Source: Bacteroidales bacterium (GTDB lineage Bacteria > Bacteroidota > Bacteroidia > Bacteroidales > Muribaculaceae). Taken from it: a DNA stretch of 34,208 nucleotides. Position numbers and translations under genes: made by a program. Below, one piece after another: positions 1 through 6,414 of the stretch. The stretch's first letter is position 1. Every line of letters starts with the position of its first letter. Below the pieces are notes generated by a model that searched no databases, had not been told where the DNA came from, and saw nothing but the letters and a program-made list of their open reading frames with translations. The stretch spans positions 1 through 34,208 of the forward strand of contig JAUNNJ010000017.1 in the NCBI GenBank assembly GCA_030531495.1, given 5' to 3'.

Positions 1-353
1 AGGAAACGGCTGTGACAAAAAGTGCTCTGCAACAAAAAGAGCCTACGGCTACAAAAAATTATGGGAATGTGTTGATATATGAAGATGTTTTGTTGGAACG
101 CTCGGCTCAAGTGTTCGCTTTACATATGGTTGGTTGTCAATTTGTTAGATGTCGGACGCTCGAGCCGAGCGTCCCTACAATATTGTGTGTGAAGCATTTT
201 GAAGCAGCTTTTTGAAAAAGAGTTGTTATTCCTGTTTTTCGCGCCCGTTTTGTATGGTTCACAGATTGTTCAGATATCGTGGACACAAATTCGCACTATC
301 CCCATCTTTTTTTCACTGTGCCAAAATTATATTATTCCTGGGTGGTAGGGGTG
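1..353. other. Left-edge intergenic stretch, no gene supported
   Basis: No convincing coding region is visible. A GTG-started open frame at 12-215 has atypical composition, no recognisable domain, and runs through the inverted repeat at 98-174. The stretch lies downstream of the terminator of the leftward gene at 410-1033, so it probably separates that gene from something outside the window. Confidence 0.5.
98..174. repeat. GC-rich inverted repeat with embedded hairpin
   Basis: The 11-mer ACGCTCGGCTC at 98-108 is repeated in perfect inverted orientation at 162-172. Bases 154-174 also form a hairpin on their own, with 9-bp arms GGACGCTCG and CGAGCGTCC around a 3-nt centre. The GC-rich block stands out in AT-rich surroundings and has no T-run typical of a terminator. 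It resembles short dispersed intergenic (REP-like) elements, but copy number cannot be judged from this window. Confidence 0.55.
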
Positions 354-387
354 CAAAAAAAAGAGGCTGCTAAAAAGCAACCTCTTT
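354..387 (-). terminator. Rho-independent terminator of the secreted protein gene
   Basis: On the minus strand a 12-bp stem (arms at 376-387 and 360-371, one G-T pair) with a TTTT loop is followed by a T-run at 359-354. It lies 22 nt after the stop codon of the 410-1033 gene. Confidence 0.85.
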
Positions 388-409
388 ATTTTTTATGGAT
401 TTGGAAGAA

Positions 410-1033
410 TTATTTTACTTCAGCACCCATTACGTTGTACTTCTTGTCACCAGCAACGATGTAGATTTGACCGTTTTCGATAACCTTGTAAGTCTTAACT
501 GCACCAGCAGCGTTGATGTCGCTAACACCAGTAGAAGTAGCCTTAACAACGAATTCAGTGTCAGGACCGTCACCGTCGTTCTTACCACCTTCAGAAGCTA
601 CACCAGTTGACCAGTGAGTCTTAACGATTTTACCCTTGAGTTCACCTTCCTTGTCAACAGTAACAGCGATTGTAGCGCAAGCGTCGTTACCTGGATCGAG
701 AGGTTGGTTAGCCATATCAACGATTACTGCACGGTAAGTGTTAGCAGCTGGAGTTGATTGAGAGATAGTGTGGTCGCACCAGCGTTCGTTGTCGAGAAGG
801 CGGATGAACTTCTTGCTTACCTTAACTGCAGTAAGACCTTCTGGGAGAACAACGTCGAATTGCATTGAACCGTAACCAGTTTGAGTTTCGAAAATAATAG
901 GAAGTTCGATTTGTTCACCAACCTTAGCTTCACAGTTGTTGATGTAAACTTTGTCAGTTTCAGCAGTACCACCAGCGATAGCTGACATGCTGATAGCTGC
1001 GAGAGCAGCAACGAGTAAAGATTTTACTTTCAT
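410..1033 (-). CDS. Secreted cohesin-like beta-sandwich protein with type IX-like C-terminal tail
   Basis: Function unknown; 207 residues. A signal peptide (KVKSLLVAALAAISMSAIAG) begins the protein, so it is exported. Residues about 28-135 read as an all-beta extracellular domain: the pattern VYINNCEAKVGEQIELPI, then GSMQFDVVLPEGL, resembles cohesin-type or bacterial Ig-like folds. A low-complexity linker (ASEGGKNDGDGPD) follows. The last 35 residues carry GQIYIVAGDKKYNVMGAEVK, close to the NG-x-YNVxG-x-V ending of type IX secretion (Por) C-terminal domains. ATG at 1033 is preferred over an in-frame TTG at 1039 because the signal peptide starts there. The gene is monocistronic, with its own promoter about 120 nt upstream and its own terminator. 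The cohesin-like reading is an inference; a cell-surface role is likely. Confidence 0.8.
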   Translation of the reverse strand: MKVKSLLVAALAAISMSAIAGGTAETDKVYINNCEAKVGEQIELPIIFETQTGYGSMQFDVVLPEGLTAVKVSKKFIRLLDNERWCDHTISQSTPAANTYRAVIVDMANQPLDPGNDACATIAVTVDKEGELKGKIVKTHWSTGVASEGGKNDGDGPDTEFVVKATSTGVSDINAAGAVKTYKVIENGQIYIVAGDKKYNVMGAEVK

Positions 1034-1151
1034 AATCAATTGATTTAGTTGTTTGAAAATTTATAAATTTAGTTCTCTAATTATCTAATTGTTAAATGCT
1101 TATTCGCATTTTTGAGGTGGATATATACATATCCCACTCACTAACTACGTA

Positions 1152-1183
1152 CAAAGATATAAATAATTTTTCTAATAAAACAA
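1152..1183 (-). promoter_or_regulatory. Bacteroidota-type promoter for the secreted protein gene
   Basis: On the minus strand TATCTTTG at 1159-1152 matches the -7 consensus TAnnTTTG, and TTG at 1183-1181 sits 21 nt upstream. It predicts a leader of about 110 nt before the ATG at 1033. The leader ends in the palindrome AATCAATTGATT (1034-1045), immediately before the start codon. Confidence 0.8.
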
Positions 1184-1407
1184 TATTCTGATGTTTTTTT
1201 TCTCATTTTTTGCATTTTTTTTACTTCATGCATTTGTCCAGATTATAGACTTGTCTGTTTTTCTTCGAAAAATCAGGCTTAAAGTGTATGATTGTAACAA
1301 ATAGATGATGGTTTCGTCCACTATTTATATATAAATGATATGTGTGGGTTAGAACTTGTAATCTACTATTTGCAAAAATGCAGCTTTTTTTATCAAGGTT
1401 ATGATAA

Positions 1408-1581
1408 TTAATTATTCCTTTTCTTTAGTAAGTTTATGCGTTTTTCATCTCTAATTACAATTGTACTTGTGTTGAGGTCGAGAAGAGATTCAATACGCTT
1501 ACTTACTTCGTTGAAGTTGGCGGGAGCTGTCGATTGGTTTGCTCCCGCCATTGCCTTGTCGTTTGTTCTATTCATCTTCAT
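1408..1581 (-). CDS. Candidate small hypothetical protein, 57 residues
   Basis: An ATG-to-TAA frame on the minus strand encodes a hydrophilic 57-residue protein (begins MKMNRTNDKAMAGANQS, ends INLLKKRNN). No domain is recognised. The C-terminal half (FNEVSKRIESLLDLNTSTIV) looks like a short amphipathic helix and strand, and codon choice resembles neighbouring genes. A second ATG at 1575 could also be the start. The 5' half contains an inverted repeat, TGGCGGGAGC at 1518-1527 against GCTCCCGCCA at 1541-1550, so the region could instead encode a structured RNA or a gene remnant. No matching promoter was found upstream. It lies in an otherwise gene-free gap of about 800 bp. Confidence 0.35.
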   Translation of the reverse strand: MKMNRTNDKAMAGANQSTAPANFNEVSKRIESLLDLNTSTIVIRDEKRINLLKKRNN

Positions 1582-1810
1582 AAATTCAAAAGTTCCACAA
1601 AGTGGGGGCTTCTATTGTATGGATAAAAAATATCCTAAAAATTTTATGTTGCAAATTTCGCTACTTTTACCCCCTTTTAGTTAGGATTTTCGTTACCTTT
1701 TTTTGGATTTTTGTGACTTTTTATTGAAATAAAAATTTCATTTATAATTTCAAATATTTTGTAATCTATTGTGTATTAATATTGTATGCTTTTTAACGTT
1801 TTTCTCAATA

Positions 1811-1845
1811 AAAAAGATGCGGATTTTTTGTGTCCGCATCTTTTT
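1811..1845 (-). terminator. Terminator of the hybrid two-component regulator
   Basis: Perfect 13-bp arms AAAAAGATGCGGA (1811-1823) and TCCGCATCTTTTT (1833-1845), with flanking A and T runs on both sides. It lies 20 nt past the stop of the regulator gene on the minus strand and could work in both directions. Confidence 0.85.
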
Positions 1846-1865
1846 GAGTATTCTTCCTTGGCTAT

Positions 1866-4730
1866 TTATGCCTCTTTTTTTCTAAATTGTGATGGTGTTT
1901 TGCCGTAAACTTGCTTGAAGATTCTTGAGAAATATGCGCTGTCGTCGAAGCCGCATTGCATAGCTATTTCGCCTATTTGATAGTCGGTCCTGTTGAGTAG
2001 ATCGCATGCTTTGTTTAGGCGTAGGTGCTGTATGTAGCTTGACGGAGTTTCGCCAGTAATCGACGATACTTTGCTTCGAAGTTGTTTGCGGCTCATACAG
2101 AATGAAGATGCAATGTTGTCGATGTCGATTTCGCCTTGTTGCATTTGTTCGTTGATGAGCTTGTCGAGTTTTTCGAGGAAGTTGCGTTCCGATTCCGACA
2201 TCTCCACTTCCTTTTCCTTGCCTTCTGCAAGTGCTTGGCTGAATTTGGCACGCAATGATTCTCGCTGCTCAATCAGGTGCTGCACGCGAAGTTCGAGTTC
2301 TTCGCTGTTGAAAGGCTTGTTCATGAAATTGTCTACGCCCACTTGGAGTGCCTTGATTCTGTCGCGGTCGTCGGATTTTGCGGTGAGAATAATCACAGGG
2401 ATGTGATTCAGAGCATCACTGGCGTGGATTTTTTGGCAGAATTCAAAACCGTCGCACACTGGCATCATTACGTCGGTGATTATGAGGCTTGGCATAATTT
2501 CGTTGGCAATGTTGAAGCCTTCCTCTCCATTGGTGGCGTAGTACACATTGTATTTATTTTGGAGTTGCGAGCCGATGTAGTATGAAATGTCCTTGTCATC
2601 TTCCACTACGAGCACGCTTGGCAACAAGTTGGAATGTACTATGTTCTCGTTTCTCTCGGAGGTGTCATCATCGTTGAGTTCCACTTCAGAAGCTATTTCC
2701 ATTTCGCTTGCTGCTATTGTTTTGGCCGGTGTTTTCAGTTCTTGGTCCAGTGGAATGAGCACAGTGAACACCGAACCTTTACCCTCGGTGCTACTGATGC
2801 TGATTTCTCCTCTCATGCTGCTTACGATTTGCTTAACAAGCGCAAGCCCCACGCCAGTGCCCACTTTGTCGTGAGCATTTGATGCCTGGTGGAATGCTTC
2901 GAAAATCAGCGACAATTCGTCTTTTGGTATGCCACGGCCATTGTCGGCCACGCGAATGCAAATGTCTTGGTTCTGGGTTTCTACTGCTATTGCCACAAAT
3001 CCGTCGTCGGCTGTGAATTTTATGGCATTGCTGATGAGATTGCTGAGCACCTTTTGTAGGTAGCCAGGCACGAAATCCATCTGTATTTCTTTTTCTTTGG
3101 TGGCAAAGTGGAGATTGATGCCTTTTTCGTAGGCCGCATCTTCGTAGGTGCGGACAATCATACTGATGTAGGGCACTACATCGCCATGGCGCCAGTCGGG
3201 ATTTCCGATTTCGGAGTTCACTTTCGAGATATCGAGAAGTTGGTTGATCAGTCGCAAAAGGCCTTGGCCCTGACGTGAAATCATGCTGTAGAGCTTCTCG
3301 GGTTTCTCATCGGCTGCAAGATTTCCTTTCTTAAGTCGCTCACTTGCTCCGAGAATCACAGTGAGTGGGGTGCGGAATTCGTGGGTGATGTTTGTGAAAA
3401 AAGATGTGCGTACCTGCTCAAGTTGTTTTGCAATTTCGTGCGCACGACTTTTGTGCTTGAATGCCACATACAGTGCTACTGCCACCGCAATCAGTAAGAG
3501 CAAACCTATGATTGATGCAACAAGGATGATACGGAAGGTGCGGTTGGTGGCTTCTATTTCTGCGTTTTGCTTTTCCAACTCTTCATTCTTGTATTTAGCG
3601 TTGAAAATGTTGGATTGTCGTGCCGATTCTACATTGAAAATGCTGTCGGCCAACACAGTGTATCGTTCAAGGTGCTTTAGCGCTTCCGCTGGATTTTTTG
3701 AGCGAAGCACGGTGGCAAGCCCCTTTTCGCAACGTCGCTCAAGGTAGCGGTTTCCGATAGTTTTGCAGATTTCAAGCCCTTGTCGATAGAAACCTTCGGC
3801 CTCGCTATCGTTTTTCTTTATTTGCATGATGTCGGCCAGTTGAGCATAGCAGATGGCCAGAGAATTGGTTTTGTTTCCATCTTTGAGCAGTGGCAGTGCT
3901 TCGCGAAGGTTTTTTTCAGCTTCGTCGTAGTTTTTTAATTCAAAAAGAGCACCTGCCATTTGGCATTGTCGCACGGCAGCTACCACTTTGTCGCCGTTTT
4001 TTGAGTCAAAGTCGTAGGCTTCTCGTGCATATTTGAGTGCTTGTTTGAAATCTTTCAGTTTGAGATACACTTCCGAAGCCATACCCAATTCAATACCAAG
4101 GCGATGGTTGGACGGCGACGAGTCGGTGTTGCGTTGGAGTTCAATAGCCTTGAGAATGTAATTTTCAGCAGATTTGGCATCTTCCATAGCCAGATAGATG
4201 GCTGTGATGGTGTTCAAATCGCTACTCATGCGGTCTTGATCTTTGATTTTCGTGTCGATGGCAAGCCCTTTTTGGCTATATTCAAGCGCTTTAACGAGGT
4301 TTCCCATTCGCTGTGCGGAGCATCCGAGTGTGCTATAGGTGTCGCTTTTAAGGTCATTTTCCACATTATTTAATAATGCTATGGCTTTTAAACTCACGTC
4401 CTCAGCTTTGGCGTACTGGTCGCTATAGAAGAAATAGCTGCCCATTCCCGAAAGCAAGGCTGCTTTCTCTTGCCCTTTATATTGCTTGTCCTCGAAAATC
4501 TCCTTTCCCAGATACTCTTCCTCTATGAGCAACTTTTGCAGTTGCTTGCCAATCTGCTCCTGCTTGCTTCCGCTTGACGAAGTGTATTTTTCATAGAGCG
4601 ATTCAATATCTGCAGCCGAACAACAGAAGATGTTGGCTGTTGCCAATAGAAAAACAAATAGGAGAGCTACTTGTTTCAAATTCCATGAGGGAATTTTGTG
4701 ATGACGTATAGAGTGACTACTGACTTTCAA
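1866..4730 (-). CDS. Hybrid two-component system regulator with TPR sensor
   Basis: One polypeptide of 954 residues combines sensor kinase and transcription factor, a design common in Bacteroidota. Domain order: hydrophobic N-terminal export signal or anchor (about 18-40), TPR-like helical repeats (about 85-350) probably in the periplasm, coiled coil (375-400), transmembrane helix (401-424), HisKA with H450 in FFTNITHEFRTP, HATPase with N568, DNGRGIP (596-602) and GTGVGLAL (624-631), receiver domain with D711/D712, phosphoacceptor D753 and K805, and an AraC-type DNA-binding domain (about 855-952). All catalytic residues are present. The sensor is TPR repeats rather than the beta-propeller typical of polysaccharide-locus regulators, and no SusC/D pair lies nearby, so the ligand and target genes are unknown. 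It has its own promoter and terminator. Confidence 0.95.
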   Translation of the reverse strand: MKVSSHSIRHHKIPSWNLKQVALLFVFLLATANIFCCSAADIESLYEKYTSSSGSKQEQIGKQLQKLLIEEEYLGKEIFEDKQYKGQEKAALLSGMGSYFFYSDQYAKAEDVSLKAIALLNNVENDLKSDTYSTLGCSAQRMGNLVKALEYSQKGLAIDTKIKDQDRMSSDLNTITAIYLAMEDAKSAENYILKAIELQRNTDSSPSNHRLGIELGMASEVYLKLKDFKQALKYAREAYDFDSKNGDKVVAAVRQCQMAGALFELKNYDEAEKNLREALPLLKDGNKTNSLAICYAQLADIMQIKKNDSEAEGFYRQGLEICKTIGNRYLERRCEKGLATVLRSKNPAEALKHLERYTVLADSIFNVESARQSNIFNAKYKNEELEKQNAEIEATNRTFRIILVASIIGLLLLIAVAVALYVAFKHKSRAHEIAKQLEQVRTSFFTNITHEFRTPLTVILGASERLKKGNLAADEKPEKLYSMISRQGQGLLRLINQLLDISKVNSEIGNPDWRHGDVVPYISMIVRTYEDAAYEKGINLHFATKEKEIQMDFVPGYLQKVLSNLISNAIKFTADDGFVAIAVETQNQDICIRVADNGRGIPKDELSLIFEAFHQASNAHDKVGTGVGLALVKQIVSSMRGEISISSTEGKGSVFTVLIPLDQELKTPAKTIAASEMEIASEVELNDDDTSERNENIVHSNLLPSVLVVEDDKDISYYIGSQLQNKYNVYYATNGEEGFNIANEIMPSLIITDVMMPVCDGFEFCQKIHASDALNHIPVIILTAKSDDRDRIKALQVGVDNFMNKPFNSEELELRVQHLIEQRESLRAKFSQALAEGKEKEVEMSESERNFLEKLDKLINEQMQQGEIDIDNIASSFCMSRKQLRSKVSSITGETPSSYIQHLRLNKACDLLNRTDYQIGEIAMQCGFDDSAYFSRIFKQVYGKTPSQFRKKEA

Positions 4731-4780
4731 ATTGTTGGGCTGTTATAGCTGTTAATGACGTATGTTGTTGCAAATTATTG

Positions 4781-4811
4781 CAAAATTATGATTTTTTCTG
4801 CGATAATACAA
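4781..4811 (-). promoter_or_regulatory. Bacteroidota-type promoter for the hybrid regulator
   Basis: On the minus strand TAATTTTG at 4788-4781 (-7 box) with TTG at 4811-4809, spacer 20 nt. It predicts a leader of about 45 nt before the start codon at 4730. Confidence 0.8.
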
Positions 4812-4882
4812 ATCAAAGTTATTTTTTGCAACAGCTCCTGTCTTTTACATTTGATTGTGCGTTATTTCGCCATGTATAAAGG

Positions 4883-4918
4883 AAGGAGGGTGATAATCAA
4901 TTGATTATCACCCTCCTT
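4883..4918. repeat. Perfect 36-bp palindrome downstream of tRNA-Pro
   Basis: AAGGAGGGTGATAATCAA (4883-4900) is followed directly by its exact reverse complement (4901-4918), with no spacer. It begins 9 nt after the 3' end of the tRNA gene, so as RNA it would form a long hairpin and is probably the tRNA terminator or 3' processing signal. The sequence after it on the minus strand (TTCCTTTATAC) is only moderately T-rich. An exact two-fold symmetry this long could also be a protein-binding site. Confidence 0.7.
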
Positions 4919-4926
4919 GTGAATCG

Positions 4927-5001
4927 TCGGGATAACTGGATTCGAACCAGCGACCCCACGCCCCCCAGACGTATACTCTAACCGGACTGAGCTATATCCC
5001 G
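4927..5001 (-). tRNA. tRNA-Pro, anticodon GGG
   Basis: A 75-nt cloverleaf on the minus strand. The acceptor stem pairs CGGGATA with TATCCCG and leaves discriminator A. The D-arm is AGCTCAGTCCGGTTAGAGT. The anticodon stem TACGT/GCGTG encloses loop CTGGGGG, giving anticodon GGG. The T-arm is CTGGTTCGAATCCAG. The 3' CCA is not encoded, which is usual for this phylum. GGG reads the proline codons CCC and CCT. Confidence 0.95.
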
Positions 5002-5035
5002 AACAATGCTGATTGACATTTTGTCAAAAGCGATG

Positions 5036-5066
5036 CAAAGTTACGATATTTTTCTTTTCCTTGCAA
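5036..5066 (-). promoter_or_regulatory. Bacteroidota-type promoter for tRNA-Pro
   Basis: On the minus strand TAACTTTG at 5043-5036 with TTG at 5066-5064, spacer 20 nt, predicts a 5' leader of about 30 nt. The leader holds a small inverted repeat, TTGACA (5013-5018) and TGTCAA (5022-5027), that could form a stem before the tRNA is trimmed. Confidence 0.75.
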
Positions 5067-5105
5067 ATCTTTTTTCTGAAAGGATGGCTTTGAGGACTTT
5101 GACGA

Positions 5106-5140
5106 GAACAAAAGAGGCATCCGCGCGATGCGAATGCCTC
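5106..5140 (-). terminator. Terminator of the aldolase gene
   Basis: On the minus strand an 11-bp stem GAGGCATTCGC / GCGGATGCCTC (one G-T pair, 5-nt loop) is followed by TTTTGTT. It lies 29 nt after the fba stop codon. Confidence 0.85.
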
Positions 5141-5169
5141 ATATTCATTTGGTAATGCTAATAGCGGAA

Positions 5170-6171
5170 TTATTCAGCCTTGCCGTCGCTGCCGAGCACT
5201 TCTTTAATCTTGTGAGTGTAGAGCTCTACCATCAAGTCGCGAGCTGGACCGCAGTACTTGCGTGGGTCGAATTCTGCTGGCTTTTCGTTGAACACCTTGC
5301 GAACTGCAGCAGTGAATGCCAAACGAGAGTCGCTGTCGATGTTGATTTTGCAAACTGCGCTTGCAGCAGCCTTGCGAAGTTGTTCTTCAGGAATACCAAC
5401 TGCGTTAGGAAGTGCACCACCGTTAGCGTTGATGATGTCAACGTATTCTTGTGGAACTGAAGAAGAACCGTGGAGTACGATTGGGAATCCAGGAAGTTTT
5501 TCCATGATTGCATCGAGGATGTCGAATGCCAATGGTGGAGGTACGAGGCGACCAGTTTCTGGATCTACTGTGCATTGTTCTGGAGTGAACTTGTAAGCAC
5601 CGTGGCTTGTACCGATAGAGATAGCGAGTGAGTCGCAACCAGTCTTTTGAGTGAAGTCGATAACTTCTTCTGGCTTGGTGTAGTGAGAAACTTCGCTTGA
5701 AACTTCGTCTTCAACACCTGCGAGCACACCGAGTTCGCCTTCTACAGTCACACCGTGAGCGTGAGCGTATTCAACAACTTTCTTGGTTAATGCCACGTTT
5801 TCTTCGTATGGGAGGTGTGAACCGTCGATCATTACAGAAGAGAAACCGAAGTCAACACAGCTCTTGCAAACTTCGAAGCTGTCGCCGTGGTCGAGGTGGA
5901 GACAGATTTGTGGGTTTTCCCAACCAAGTTCCTTTGCATATTCAACTGCACCTTGTGCCATGTAGCGGAGGAGAGTTTGGTTTGCATAGTTACGAGCACC
6001 CTTAGAAACTTGAAGGATTACTGGTGACTTGGTGGTAGCTGCAGCCTTGATGATGGCTTGAAGCTGTTCCATGTTGTTGAAGTTGAAGGCTGGGATTGCA
6101 TAACCGCCCTTGATAGCCTTTGCAAACATTTCTGTGGTGTTTACAAGACCTAATTCTTTAAAACTTACCAT
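5170..6171 (-). CDS. fba: Class II fructose-1,6-bisphosphate aldolase
   Basis: Cleaves fructose 1,6-bisphosphate into dihydroxyacetone phosphate and glyceraldehyde 3-phosphate in the cytosol (glycolysis, and the reverse in gluconeogenesis), using a divalent metal. The 333 residues match the family length. Family motifs are in order: LHLDHGD (D94 catalytic, H95 metal ligand), VEGELG (144-149), GTSHG with H190, and VLHGSSSV with H234 as later metal ligands. The GSSS and NIDSD segments match phosphate-binding loops. The ATG at 6171 follows a leader of about 85 nt from a clear promoter. The gene is monocistronic and divergent from the GH36 gene. Synonymous codon use is strongly biased, as expected for a highly expressed gene. 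Confidence 0.97.
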   Translation of the reverse strand: MVSFKELGLVNTTEMFAKAIKGGYAIPAFNFNNMEQLQAIIKAAATTKSPVILQVSKGARNYANQTLLRYMAQGAVEYAKELGWENPQICLHLDHGDSFEVCKSCVDFGFSSVMIDGSHLPYEENVALTKKVVEYAHAHGVTVEGELGVLAGVEDEVSSEVSHYTKPEEVIDFTQKTGCDSLAISIGTSHGAYKFTPEQCTVDPETGRLVPPPLAFDILDAIMEKLPGFPIVLHGSSSVPQEYVDIINANGGALPNAVGIPEEQLRKAAASAVCKINIDSDSRLAFTAAVRKVFNEKPAEFDPRKYCGPARDLMVELYTHKIKEVLGSDGKAE

Positions 6172-6264
6172 TTTTAGTTTAGTGTATTATATTAAAATAA
6201 ATATTCTAAATCAGTCGATTGCTTGTGTAGAACAAACCATTTTCGACAAATCCCTATTTGGGTA

Positions 6265-6297
6265 CAAAGATAGCGATAAAATATGAATTTGCCACAA
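6265..6297 (-). promoter_or_regulatory. Bacteroidota-type promoter for fba
   Basis: On the minus strand TATCTTTG at 6272-6265 and TTG at 6297-6295, spacer 22 nt. The start codon is about 90 nt downstream. Confidence 0.8.
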
Positions 6298-6337
6298 TTA
6301 TTGTTTCATTTTTTTTCTTGATTTTTTATTTTGCCTT

Positions 6338-6370
6338 CTGTCATAGCATTGGATTGTTTTTGTATCTTTG
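6338..6370 (+). promoter_or_regulatory. Promoter for the GH36 gene (good -7, weak -33)
   Basis: TATCTTTG at 6363-6370 matches the -7 box exactly. At the expected distance there is only CTG (6338-6340) instead of TTG, so the promoter may be weak or need an activator. The start codon lies 45 nt downstream of the box. With the fba promoter it makes a divergent pair in the 243-bp intergenic region. Confidence 0.65.
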
Positions 6371-6414
6371 TAGGTAGTTTTACCATACATTATTAATGTG
6401 AACAAAAAGCAAGA

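Noticed and set aside
12-215. Open frame of 67 codons at the left edge
   Set aside because: GTG start, no domain, atypical composition, and it overlaps the inverted repeat.
1436-1684. Plus-strand frame of 82 codons
   Set aside because: It lies opposite the better-looking small minus-strand frame; its hydrophobic composition comes from AT-rich DNA.
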